Of a stretch of DNA of 64,000 nucleotides, positions 33,615 through 42,426 are shown one piece after another. Position numbers and translations under genes: made by a program. Below the pieces are notes generated by a model, which was given only the letters and a program-made list of their open reading frames with translations, searched no databases and was not told where the DNA came from. The stretch comes from Roseibaca calidilacus (GTDB lineage: Bacteria; Pseudomonadota; Alphaproteobacteria; Rhodobacterales; Rhodobacteraceae): the NCBI RefSeq assembly GCF_001517585.1, contig NZ_FBYC01000004.1, positions 2,003,501-2,067,500 on the forward strand. Direction: 5' to 3'. Numbering within the stretch: position 1 is the stretch's first letter; the number at the start of each line of letters is the position of its first letter.

Positions 33615-34137
33615 GGTAATTTCCTACTTTTTGCTTCACAGGGGGTGATTTATCTGCCCCTGCTGAACTACGAAAGACCCGACATGGTTGTGTGTCAAGA
33701 ATTCAGTTAACCCTTGATCTCCACAAAAGAGGCAGAACGATGCGTTGTATCGCCCGCTGCGTCGAGCAGACCTTTTCGTAAGCGAACCGCCCGAGCAAAT
33801 TTAGTTGCTACGCAGTCAAAATACCTCTTGACACCCTGCGCGCAGGCTTATGGTTTCGTCTGCGCACGGTTATGGTTTTTCTCGTGTGGAAACCACCAAT
33901 AAATGTCCACCACCTGACGTCATCCGAAAATAAATTGTTGTTATTAAACAATAATATTTGCACTAATCACGCTGAGGCGGCTATTTTGACCACTGCACCC
34001 ACATCAAATGACCATCGAAAGTTCACAAAAAATGCCGCCCGAAGGCGGCATTGCAGACTTCCCAGGTTCGACAGTTAATCGCGTAAGTGATTGATATTGT
34101 TCACACGGAAATTGTGTTTGTGTGACTACACTGCCGG
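33615..34137. other. AT-rich non-coding stretch between two IS elements
   Basis: 523 bases, lower in GC than the rest of the window, especially 33920-33970 (AAATAAATTGTTGTTATTAA with a partly complementary AACAATAA). It contains the promoter of the truncated membrane protein gene and, at its right end, the outer part of the IS1634-like element. Frames on the plus strand at 33714-33902 and 33872-34078 have no recognisable content. Confidence 0.45.
34031..34052 (-). terminator. Intrinsic terminator reading leftwards
   Basis: Perfect 9-bp stem AATGCCGCC (34031-34039) and GGCGGCATT (34044-34052) with a CGAA loop. It is preceded by a run of A on the plus strand, which is a T-tract for minus-strand transcripts. 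It would end transcription from the transposase genes to the right. Confidence 0.65.
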
Positions 34138-35730
34138 TCAGGCGGGCTTTTTGAGGCCCATGGCCTCGAAGAGATCGAGCTGCTCCTGTGTGGTTTTGCT
34201 GGTTCCGTTGAATGTGCGATCGCCGATATGGGCAGTGTGCTTCTGGATGCGTGCGAGAAGGTTCAGAGCGGTGCTCGGGCTGGCGGTATGTCTTTGGGCC
34301 TTCAGGCGTATGCGCATGACACGGTAGAGGGTTAAGGCCATGAAGCAGATCAATGCATGGGCGCGGATGCGATCTGGCAGTCTGTGATGCACTGGTGCGA
34401 TTTCGATATCGGATTTGAGGCCTCGAAATCCGCGTTCAATATCTGCGAGGGAACGATAGCGTTCGACCGCCTCAGTTGGTGTCAGGTCTGGGGCATTGGT
34501 GATCAGGGCGAGCTTGCCATCGAATAGCTGTGCATCGGCAATGGCATCTTCATCAATGCTCCAGGAGAACCGGTCTGCGGTCAGGTCGGGCTTCACAAAG
34601 CGCAACATTTCGGCCTCGGCGACAGCGCGGGTGAAGCGGCTGTAGGCGCCGCGGTCTGAAGCACGACGCCCCTGAGCGGTTTTCCCATCATCCTGTGCAT
34701 CAAGTTTTGTGACCATTTTCTCGGCCATGGCTTCGAGCTCAGCGATGCGCGCACGGCGCTTGTCACTTTGCTCAGCTGCGCGCAGTGGATCATGAGCAAC
34801 GATCAGACGATGATCGGCAAACTGCGCCTCGGCCAAACCCTCTTCATCGAAGTTCAGCTCTCGGAAAGTGCCGGTCAATTCGCCATACCGCCTGGCAGGC
34901 ACGGCCAGGATGAATTCCAGCTTGCGCCCACCCTGATTGGCCATCTCCGTCAGGTGATGAATGTTATCAAAGCTCAGCAGGCCGCGATCTGCCACCAAGA
35001 TAACGCGGTCAATGGGGAAGCGTTGCAGAACGGTCTTCAGCATGGCCTGCAGAGTCTTGGTTTCGGCGACATTGCCGGGGTGAACTGTGTGCATGAGTGG
35101 CAGGCCATCGGCGGTCTGCACAATGCCCAAGACAAACTGACGGGCGATACCACCCCGCTCCTTGTTCATCCCGAACGCCCGGATATCATCCTCGACCGCG
35201 CCTTCCCCATGGATGCGCACTGTGGTCAGGTCATAAAAAACAACGGCCAGATCACGATCGACCAAGGGGCGGATCTGGCGCGCCAAAGCCTCCTCGACAC
35301 CTCCCGCATTATCCATGAGCGCATCCATCGCGCGCAACAATTGCTGGTGCGTCACGCTGTCGGGCATTGCCGGCATGGCCACTGTCTCCAGCCAGCGCAG
35401 GCAGCCCAATTTGCTGTCGGGTTCGCAAAGTCGATTAAAGACCATGGCGCGGACGAGGGCTTCCGCGTCAAACTCACGGCGGCTGGAACGCAGGGCGCGG
35501 TTGAGCGCCTTCTGGAACCCCAGTTCGCACCAGAGCTCATGAAGGGCAAAGACATTTCCATGTGCCCGGCCTGCCTCCTGAATGATCTCGGACGATGTAT
35601 TCTCGCTGCGCCCAAGCGCACGGTTCAGCCCATTGATAAGCGGATCAAGCTTGTCGGGGCTCAATCTGTCGAGGCGTCCGAGATTGGCAATGTGAACCGC
35701 CCCGGGTTTACCGGAGGTTTTTTTGTTCAA
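34138..35730 (-). pseudogene. IS1634-like (IS4 superfamily) transposase, 5' end replaced by IS3
   Basis: About 518 native residues of a DDE transposase: IANLGRLDRLSPDKLDPLIN at the left, VVFYDLTTVRIHGEG and RVILVADRGLLSF (first and second Asp), DIERGFRGLKSDIEIAPVHH (Glu region) and a normal C-terminus. Family members have about 30-40 further N-terminal residues before the IANLGRLDRL motif. Here these are missing, and the frame instead begins with a TTG at 35730 inside the terminal repeat of the adjoining IS3 element, adding NKKTSGKPGAVH. The hybrid could be translated but is unlikely to be active. Confidence 0.82.
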
Positions 35731-35733
35731 AAT

Positions 35734-36636
35734 TTACGCGACTTTTTCAAGGTTGTTCATGCTTGCATAGAATTGCTCCTCTACTTCTTGGGGCGGTTTG
35801 TGGCCAATTGCGCTGTGCAACCTTTCGGTATTGTACCAGCTCACCCATTGCAGGGTTTCCCACTCGACCTGGCTCATTGATTTCCACGGGCCAAGAAAGT
35901 TGATCACCTCAGTCTTGAACAGGCCAATTGTGCTTTCGGCGAGAGCATTGTCATAGCTGTCACCGACGCTTCCAACCGAGGTATCGATGCCCGCGTCCGC
36001 CAACCTTTCGGTATACCGGATGGATAAATATTGGCTGCCCCGATCCGAGTGGTGGATAAGGCCATCGCTTTCCGCAGGACATCTTTGGCAGACCGCCTGG
36101 TTCAATGCATCGAGGACGAAGCTTGTTGTCATAGAGGTGGACACTCGCCAACCTACGATTTTGCGGGCGAAGACATCGATGATAAAAGCAACATAGACCA
36201 TGCCCCGCCAAGTCGATACGTAGGTAAAGTCGGACACCCAGAGCTGATTGGGGAATGCCGCTTTGAACTGCCGGTTGACCTTGTCATCTGGGCACGGCTG
36301 GGCGGGGTCAGGGATCGTCGTCTTCTTCTTGCCGCGGGTAACCCCATGTAATCCTGAGATTTGCATCAAGCGCTCGACTGTGCAGCGGGCGATGTCTTGC
36401 TTGTCGCGGCGAAGCTGATGCCAAACCTTGCGTGCCCCGTAACGCCCTCTGCTTTTCTTGTGGACCTGCTTTATCTTAACCAAATCGTGGGCATCCTGCT
36501 TGGCCCGGTTGCAGGCCAAGTCAGGATTGCGGGCAATCGCGGCACGCGCATAGAAGGTAGATGGGGCAATCTGCAGTACACGGCAGATCGGCTCGACCCC
36601 GAACACCTCTCGGTGATCTGCGATGAAAGCGGTCAT
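35734..36636 (-). CDS. IS3 transposase OrfB
   Basis: 300 residues with the IS3 integrase core: HTH_21 region (GVEPICRVLQIAPSTFYARA), then the DDE triad in NQLWVSDFTYVSTW, HSDRGSQYLSIRYTE and the Glu in YDNALAESTIGLFKTE. It ends QEVEEQFYASMNNLEKVA. The ATG overlaps the orfA stop by four bases; as in other IS3 elements the active enzyme is probably an OrfAB fusion made by frameshifting. The frame is intact, so the element may still be mobile. Confidence 0.93.
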   Translation of the reverse strand: MTAFIADHREVFGVEPICRVLQIAPSTFYARAAIARNPDLACNRAKQDAHDLVKIKQVHKKSRGRYGARKVWHQLRRDKQDIARCTVERLMQISGLHGVTRGKKKTTIPDPAQPCPDDKVNRQFKAAFPNQLWVSDFTYVSTWRGMVYVAFIIDVFARKIVGWRVSTSMTTSFVLDALNQAVCQRCPAESDGLIHHSDRGSQYLSIRYTERLADAGIDTSVGSVGDSYDNALAESTIGLFKTEVINFLGPWKSMSQVEWETLQWVSWYNTERLHSAIGHKPPQEVEEQFYASMNNLEKVA

Positions 36637-36974
36637 TTGCGAAATGGGCGGTCGAGCTCCGCCTGGGCAAAATATGCCGACGCCTTCTTCAAAATCTCAT
36701 TTGCTTGGCGCAGTTCGCGGTTCTCTCGTTCGAGTTCCTTGATGCGTGCCTTCTCTTCGCTGCTGGGACCAGAGCGCTCACCAGCATCCCGGGCCGCCTG
36801 CACGTGCCACGCTCGTAAAGTGTCTGGCGAACAGCCAAGCTTTGGCGCAATCACACAATATGCCGCGTTATCGCTGCTGTAATCAGGCCGCTGATCGCGG
36901 AAAAGCCGAACCGCACGTTCGCGGAATTCGGCGGTGTATCTCGGGGTTTGCTTCTTCTTGTCCATGGGGGCCAT
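36633..36974 (-). CDS. IS3 transposase OrfA
   Basis: 113 residues: a helix-turn-helix (RYTAEFRERAVRLFRDQRP, CVIAPKLGCSPDTLRAWHVQ) and a C-terminal leucine-zipper-like coiled coil (RIKELERENRELRQANEILK). It overlaps orfB. The start may be the ATG at 36974 or MDKKK at 36965. Confidence 0.92.
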   Translation of the reverse strand: MAPMDKKKQTPRYTAEFRERAVRLFRDQRPDYSSDNAAYCVIAPKLGCSPDTLRAWHVQAARDAGERSGPSSEEKARIKELERENRELRQANEILKKASAYFAQAELDRPFRK

Positions 36975-37302
36975 CTTCTGAGAGTTTTACCCTCCGGTAA
37001 ACCCGGGGCGGTTCACTATTCCGGGGCGCAATACTTGGCGGATTACATCCTTCTTGCCCAGGAGGCGATGGGTGAGGTCGAGGTCAATAATGGTCGTCCG
37101 GTGATCGGCTATGATGGCCCCTTCATCCCCACAATCCTTCAACGCCCGGATGGGATTGAGGCCGATTTTGCGGCCCTCGAGAATTTCGGGGTTGGTGAGG
37201 GTGAGAAGTATTTCGGCGAGGATGACGCATAAACGGGGTGACCCCGTCGGCTGTCTTGAACACAAATGCCGATCTGATCACCATCATGGGTCCTGACTGA
37301 AG

Positions 37303-37324
37303 CACCGCCCCCACCGGGGCGGTG
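37303..37324 (+). terminator. Hairpin terminator
   Basis: Perfect 9-bp stem CACCGCCCC (37303-37311) and GGGGCGGTG (37316-37324), followed by TTGTCATTT. Position 71 bases after the plus-strand stop at 37232 fits a terminator for the truncated plus-strand frame. Confidence 0.6.
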
Positions 37325-37402
37325 TTGTCATTTCCGGGGGGTGACAGCCGGGGCGTGGCCGAGGATGGCCCGTCCGTCGGTGGGATTTCGGATCGATACG
37401 CA

Positions 37403-37431
37403 AAAACGCCGCCCCGGTAGGGCGGCGTTTT
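37403..37431. terminator. Bidirectional intrinsic terminator
   Basis: 12-bp perfect stem AAAACGCCGCCC (37403-37414) and GGGCGGCGTTTT (37420-37431), with A-run on one side and T-run on the other. It is well suited to stop nrdJ transcripts coming from the right as well as anything from the left. Confidence 0.75.
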
Positions 37432-37555
37432 GCGTTTTCGGTGTTTTCAAGGGGTTACCCGACAGAGGCAAAAACAGACCCTGAAAGGCACAGGTTTTTC
37501 GGCCAAAAAGGCTAAAAATTGCCTGTCTTTACACTCGGTCATCTTGAGAAGCATT

Positions 37556-39796
37556 TCACCCGCATTTGCTATGCCCGCAGGCGCGGCAGGTCATGCAACC
37601 TTCGATCATCACCATCTCGAACGCGCCGCAGGACGGGCAACCCGAGGGGCGCGCGCCGGTTTGCGCGGCCGGGTCCGATGCCAGCCCCAATCCTGCCCCT
37701 TCGATGAAACCGATGCGCACAAGGTGCTGTTCGATCACCCCGCCAATCGCGGCCAGAATGGACGGGATATACTGCCCCTGCACCCAAGCGCCGCCGCGCG
37801 GGTCGAACACGGCTTTCAGTTCCTCGACCACGAAAGACACGTCGCCCCCGCGCCGGAACACCGCCGAAATCATCCGCGTCAGCGCCACGGTCCAAGCATA
37901 ATGTTCCATATTCTTCGAGTTGATGAAAATCTCGAACGGGCGTCGGTGCCCTGCGATCACAGTGTCATTGATGGTGACATAAATCGCATGTTCCGACCCC
38001 GGCCATTTCAGCTTGTAGGTATGGCCTTCCAGGGCCTCTGGTCGGTCGAACGGGTCGGACAGGTAAACGACATCGCCGCTGGTTTTGGGGGCGGGCTCGG
38101 CTTCTGACACCGACAGGACAGAGCCGGTCACGTCATTGGGCCGGTAGGTGGTGCAGCCCTTGCAGCCCATATCCCATGCCGCCAGATACACGTCCTTGAA
38201 CGCATCGAAGGAAATATCCTCGGGGCAGTTTATGGTTTTCGAGATGCTGCTATCGACCCATTTCTGCGCCGCCGCCTGCATCTTGACATGGTCCATGGGT
38301 GCCAGCGTTTGCGCGGTCACGACATGCTCTGGCAAGGGCGCGTCGCCGTGCAACTGCCGCCACAGGGCGACGGCGTAATCCTCGACCACTTCTTCGGTGC
38401 GCGAGCCGTCCTTTTGCAGCACCTTTCGGGTGTAGCTGGTGGCGAAAATGGGTTCGATCCCGGAACTGACATTGCCAGCATACAGGCTGATCGTGCCCGT
38501 GGGTGCAATCGAGGTCAGCAGCGCGTTGCGGATGCCGTGTTCGGCCACCGCCGCGCGCACATCGGCATCCATGGCCTGCATGGTGCCCGATGCCAGATAG
38601 GCATCGCGGTCATAAAGCGGGAACGCCCCCTTTTCGCGCGCAAGCTCCACACTGGCCAGATAAGCCGCGCGGGCGACCGCGCGCATCCAGTCGTCGGTCG
38701 CCGCCACCGCCGCGTCAGAGCCATAGCGCAACCCCGTCAGGACCAGCGCATCGGCAAGGCCCGTCACGCCCAGCCCGATCCGGCGCTTGGCCTGCGCTTC
38801 CTGCGCTTGGGCCGGCAACGGGAAGCGGGACACATCCACAACATTGTCCATCATCCGCACCGCCACGCGCACCAGATCGTCCAGCGCGGCCATGTCGAGC
38901 GCGGCCGCGTCGGTGAACGGATCACGCACCAACCGGGCAAGGTTGATCGACCCCAGCAGGCATGCGCCATAGGGCGGCAGGGGCTGTTCGCCGCAAGGGT
39001 TGGTCGCGGCGATGGTTTCGCAATAGGCAAGGTTGTTGGCGGCATTGATCCGGTCGATGAAGATCACCCCCGGTTCGGCATAATCATATGTCGCGCGCAT
39101 GATCTGGTTCCACAGATCCCGCGCCCGCACGGTGCGGTAAACGCGGCCATCGAAAACCAGATCCCACGATCCATCCGCTTTGACCGCATCCATGAACGGG
39201 TCGGTCACAAGCACCGACAGGTTGAACATGCGTAAGCGTGCCGCGTCCTGCTTTGCGGTTATGAAATCCTCAATATCCGGGTGGTCGCAGCGCATGGTTG
39301 CCATCATCGCGCCCCGGCGGCTGCCCGCCGACATGATGGTGCGGCACATCGCATCCCATACATCCATGAACGACAGCGGCCCAGAGGCATCTGCCGCCAC
39401 CCCATGCACCGCCGCGCCCTTGGGCCGAATGGTGCTGAAATCATACCCGATCCCGCCACCCTGCTGCATGGTCAAAGCGGCCTCTTTCAACATGTCGAAA
39501 ATGCCGCCCATGCTGTCAGGGATGGTGCCCATCACGAAACAGTTGAACAAGGTCACACTGCGCCCGGTGCCCGCGCCTGCGGTAATACGGCCTGCGGGCA
39601 GGAATTTGAAATCCTCCAGCGCTGAATAGAAGCGATCTTCCCACGCGGCGGGGTCAGCTTCAGCCTGCGCCAGCGCGCGGGCAATCCGGCGCCAGCTCTC
39701 CTCGACCGTGTGGTCCTTTACCGACCCATCAGCCGATTTCAGGCGATATTTCATATCCCATATCTGTTCTGCAATGGGAGCAGAGAATCGGCTCAT
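37556..39796 (-). CDS. nrdJ: Adenosylcobalamin-dependent ribonucleotide reductase (class II)
   Basis: Makes deoxyribonucleotides using adenosylcobalamin instead of oxygen-dependent iron. 746 residues. Catalytic features: LFNCFVMGTIPDS (first redox Cys), QQGGGIGYDFS, the radical Cys/Glu finger loop ATNPCGEQPLPPYGACLLGS, and SIAPTGTISLYAG. The C-terminus has a zinc-ribbon (CPSCGAFEM...CMTCRACGHSKCG) that acts in re-reduction. Start at 39796 (MSRFSAPIAEQIWD); an ATG 8 codons upstream is possible. It is divergent from an MFS gene with 108 bases between; I see no cobalamin riboswitch there. Suits growth at varying oxygen. Confidence 0.95.
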   Translation of the reverse strand: MSRFSAPIAEQIWDMKYRLKSADGSVKDHTVEESWRRIARALAQAEADPAAWEDRFYSALEDFKFLPAGRITAGAGTGRSVTLFNCFVMGTIPDSMGGIFDMLKEAALTMQQGGGIGYDFSTIRPKGAAVHGVAADASGPLSFMDVWDAMCRTIMSAGSRRGAMMATMRCDHPDIEDFITAKQDAARLRMFNLSVLVTDPFMDAVKADGSWDLVFDGRVYRTVRARDLWNQIMRATYDYAEPGVIFIDRINAANNLAYCETIAATNPCGEQPLPPYGACLLGSINLARLVRDPFTDAAALDMAALDDLVRVAVRMMDNVVDVSRFPLPAQAQEAQAKRRIGLGVTGLADALVLTGLRYGSDAAVAATDDWMRAVARAAYLASVELAREKGAFPLYDRDAYLASGTMQAMDADVRAAVAEHGIRNALLTSIAPTGTISLYAGNVSSGIEPIFATSYTRKVLQKDGSRTEEVVEDYAVALWRQLHGDAPLPEHVVTAQTLAPMDHVKMQAAAQKWVDSSISKTINCPEDISFDAFKDVYLAAWDMGCKGCTTYRPNDVTGSVLSVSEAEPAPKTSGDVVYLSDPFDRPEALEGHTYKLKWPGSEHAIYVTINDTVIAGHRRPFEIFINSKNMEHYAWTVALTRMISAVFRRGGDVSFVVEELKAVFDPRGGAWVQGQYIPSILAAIGGVIEQHLVRIGFIEGAGLGLASDPAAQTGARPSGCPSCGAFEMVMIEGCMTCRACGHSKCG

Positions 39797-39904
39797 AGTG
39801 GCATCCTTTGGGGTTGGCACGGGGGAAGTGACAAAATAGGCCTTGCAAAGGCGTCGGTCAACGCTGTCATAGCGCTGTTACCGCCACGACCGTACAGGAC
39901 CAGT

Positions 39905-41098
39905 ATGAGCGCGCTTTCAAGAGGATGGGCCGGCGTTGTCGCGGCATTAGGGGTGACAGCCATCTTGGGCTATGGCGCGATATTCTACGCGTTTCCCATT
40001 CTTGTGCCCTTCGTCGCGGCAGATTTCGGCGTGACCCCGGCAACCTTGTTCGGCATCTTTTCCGCAGGCTTGTTTCTGGGCGGGGTGCTGTCCAGCCGGT
40101 TCGGCGGATGGCTGGACCGCTTTGGCGCGCCCCGCGTTATGACCTTGGCCAGCGCATGTGTAGCAGCGCTGTTCATTGGCATGGCGGTTGCACCGAATAT
40201 CTGGGTTTACGGCGCGCTTGTCATCACGCTCGAAGCTATCAGCTTTTTGGTGCTTTATGATGCGGCCTTCGCGGCGCTGGCGTTGCGCGTGCCACGCGGC
40301 ACGCGGCAGGCCATCACGCGGCTGACATTGATCGGCGGCTTTGCCTCGACCCTGTTTTGGCCGCTGACCGGCTGGATGGTGGACAGCATCGGCTGGCGCG
40401 GCTGCTATATGGTCTTTGCGGCCCTACACTTGCTGGTCGCCCTGCCCCTGCACGGCTGGATCGCCACTTTGGGCAGCAAAGCCGCCCTAGCCCCACACCC
40501 CGAAACGCCCCCTGCGCCCGAATGGCCCCCAGTGCCGCCTGCCCAAACGACCCGCGCCTTCTGGTTTCTGGGCGTCAGTTTCGCGCTGACCGGCATAACC
40601 ATCGCAGCCTTTGGCGTGCATCTGGTGCCGGTGCTGCTGGAACGCGGCTTGGGGCAAAACGCTTATCTGGTGGGCATGGCAATGGGACCGACACAGGTTC
40701 TGGTGCGGGTGGTCGATGCCACGCTCTGGCGCGGGTTCCACCCGCTCAGCGTGGCAATGATTTCTGGTAGCGCGGTGGTGCTGGCGGTGCTGGCACTGCT
40801 GTTGCCCGGCGATCTTGGGCTGGCGCTGGCCTTTGCCGTGCTGTTTGGCGCAGGGCAAGGGCTGGCCAGCATCGTGCGCGGCGCGGTGCCGCTGGCGTTG
40901 TTCGGACCTGTCGGGCTGGGCAGGCGGTTGGGCCAATTGGCAGGGCTGCGCAATGTCAGCGCCGCCGCAGCGCCAGTGCTGTTCGCGGTGGCGCAACAGA
41001 CAATCGGGCTGCCCGCCACCCTGTGGCTGACACTGGCGATTGCCCTTGCCGGGCTGGCACTGCTGGTGCCGCTGCGCAAACTGGCGCCAGCGCGCTGA
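39905..41098 (+). CDS. Major facilitator superfamily transporter
   Basis: 397 residues and 12 predicted helices in two halves joined by a Pro-rich loop (PHPETPPAPEWPPVPP). The N-half has GYGAIFYAFPILVPFVAADF and the motif-A-like GGWLDRFGAPRV. It resembles monocarboxylate-porter-like or Bcr-like MFS members found in Rhodobacterales; substrate unknown. The start at 39905 follows the promoter gap; longer frames run into nrdJ. Confidence 0.85.
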   Translation: MSALSRGWAGVVAALGVTAILGYGAIFYAFPILVPFVAADFGVTPATLFGIFSAGLFLGGVLSSRFGGWLDRFGAPRVMTLASACVAALFIGMAVAPNIWVYGALVITLEAISFLVLYDAAFAALALRVPRGTRQAITRLTLIGGFASTLFWPLTGWMVDSIGWRGCYMVFAALHLLVALPLHGWIATLGSKAALAPHPETPPAPEWPPVPPAQTTRAFWFLGVSFALTGITIAAFGVHLVPVLLERGLGQNAYLVGMAMGPTQVLVRVVDATLWRGFHPLSVAMISGSAVVLAVLALLLPGDLGLALAFAVLFGAGQGLASIVRGAVPLALFGPVGLGRRLGQLAGLRNVSAAAAPVLFAVAQQTIGLPATLWLTLAIALAGLALLVPLRKLAPAR

Positions 41099-41138
41099 TC
41101 GGACTTGCCCCCAATGACCGACAGGTTAATTAGACCCC

Positions 41139-41567
41139 ATGGCACAGTTGCACCTTGTGAAGATTTGCGTCGGCGCGGAAACGGTCGATGACCTGTTGGA
41201 CTGGCAGCGCAACCCGCGCGCCAAAGGGCCAGATGGATTGCCGCGCCACGTGACCCGTATGTGGCCCAAACGCGCCGAGGAATTGCTGGCGGGCGGGTCG
41301 CTCTATTGGGTGTTCAAAGGGTCCATTCTGGCGCGGCAGTGCATTTTGCGTCTGGACGAAGCGATGGGGGCAGACGGGATTGCCCGCTGCGCTATCGTGC
41401 TTGACCCCCATGTCGTGCGCACCCATGCCGCGACGCGCCGACCGTTCCAAGGCTGGCGCTACCTGAAAGCCGAAGACGCACCCCCAGACCTGCCCAAAGC
41501 CCGCGCGGGCGATGACAGCTTGCCGCCAGACCTTGATGCGATGCTGGCCGAAATCGGGCTGCGCTAG
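41139..41567 (+). CDS. DUF1489 family protein
   Basis: 142 residues, conserved in alphaproteobacteria: LVKICVGAETVDDLLDWQ start, TRMWPKRAEELLAGGSLYWV and LDPHVVRTHAATRRPFQGWRYL. The family is uncharacterised; some annotations place it near lysophospholipase or RNA-related genes but no function is established. Its stop overlaps that of the convergent ccdA by four bases. Confidence 0.88.
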   Translation: MAQLHLVKICVGAETVDDLLDWQRNPRAKGPDGLPRHVTRMWPKRAEELLAGGSLYWVFKGSILARQCILRLDEAMGADGIARCAIVLDPHVVRTHAATRRPFQGWRYLKAEDAPPDLPKARAGDDSLPPDLDAMLAEIGLR

Positions 41568-42313
41568 CCGATCTGCGACAAGGTCGGGAATGTTTCCAGC
41601 AGCCACCAGCTGAACCGGGTGAAGGCTCCTGTAACCATGGCCAGCCCGACCAGCAGCAACAGCCCGCCCATGACTTTTTCGATCAGCCCCATATGGCGCT
41701 TGATCCGGTTCATAAGGGTCATGGAGCGTTGCACGAAAACCGCGGCCAGCAGAAAGGGCAGTCCCAGCCCCAGCGCATAGATGCCCAGCATCAACGTGCC
41801 GCGTGCCGAATCGGCTTCGGTTGCGGCCATGGACAGGATCGCGCCCAGAACCGGGCCAATGCACGGCGTCCAACCAAAGGCAAAAGCCAGCCCCAGCACA
41901 TAGGCCCCAAAGGCCGAGCCGCCCTTGTCGCCCGCGTCGATCCGCGCCTCGCGCATCAGGAACGGAATGCGGAACACGCCCAGGAAGTGCAGGCCGAACA
42001 CAATGACCACCGCCCCCGCGATTTGGCCGAACAATTCGGCATTGCGCAAGAACAGGTTGCCCATGGTAGAGGCCGTGAACCCAAGGATCAGGAACACAGT
42101 CGACAGCCCCATCACGAAGAACAGCGCCGGCACGATGGTGCGCCGCCGCTGCGTGCCCGATGTCATTTCCTGCATCGACACACCGCCCATATAGGCCAAG
42201 TAGGGCGGCACGATGGGCAAGACGCAGGGCGACAAGAAAGACAGGATACCGCCCGCGAAGGCGATCATCAGCGCGGGTAAAAGCGCCGCATCAAATAGGT
42301 CTATGCCGAACAT
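41564..42313 (-). CDS. ccdA: Cytochrome c biogenesis protein CcdA
   Basis: Inner-membrane thiol transporter moving electrons from cytoplasmic thioredoxin to periplasmic apocytochrome c maturation. 249 residues, six helices. LSPCVLPIVPPYLAYMGG carries the first redox Cys with the conserved prolines, and AFGWTPCIGPVLGAIL the second. Convergent with DUF1489 and 113 bases from the rne stop. Confidence 0.94.
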   Translation of the reverse strand: MFGIDLFDAALLPALMIAFAGGILSFLSPCVLPIVPPYLAYMGGVSMQEMTSGTQRRRTIVPALFFVMGLSTVFLILGFTASTMGNLFLRNAELFGQIAGAVVIVFGLHFLGVFRIPFLMREARIDAGDKGGSAFGAYVLGLAFAFGWTPCIGPVLGAILSMAATEADSARGTLMLGIYALGLGLPFLLAAVFVQRSMTLMNRIKRHMGLIEKVMGGLLLLVGLAMVTGAFTRFSWWLLETFPTLSQIG

Positions 42314-42426
42314 GAAGGGCCTTTGGTGTCAAACATCCGCAAGGGTAATCCAAGGACTGGCAAAGATCACGCGCCCGCGCCGTCACTTTCCCGTGGTCAG
42401 GATAAGCGACGGCGCAGGGCAGTTAG

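Larger units (their letters stand above)
35693..37015 (-). mobile_element. IS3-family insertion sequence
   Basis: 1323-bp element with perfect 25-bp terminal inverted repeats: TGAACCGCCCCGGGTTTACC plus GGAGG at 35693-35717 and its complement at 36991-37015. A further G/C pair (35692/37016) extends the match by one. It contains overlapping orfA and orfB on the minus strand. Flanking bases (GGCAAT left, TATTCC right) do not match, so no target duplication remains. Its left end truncates the IS1634-like transposase and its right end truncates an unidentified frame. Confidence 0.92.
37016..37555. other. Remnant region between IS3 and nrdJ
   Basis: 540 bases. From 37016 the plus strand reads 71 codons to a stop at 37232 (AQYLADYILLAQEAMGEVEV, acidic end GVGEGEKYFGEDDA), cut at its start by IS3. 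The minus strand over the same bases is also open (ILEGRKIGLNPIRALKDCG). Codon third positions are GC-rich in both, so I cannot say which was coding. Two strong hairpins (separate entries) lie to the right. 37432-37555 shows nothing. Confidence 0.4.

Noticed and set aside
39797-39904. Cobalamin riboswitch before nrdJ
   Set aside because: The gap is too short and lacks the B12-box core.
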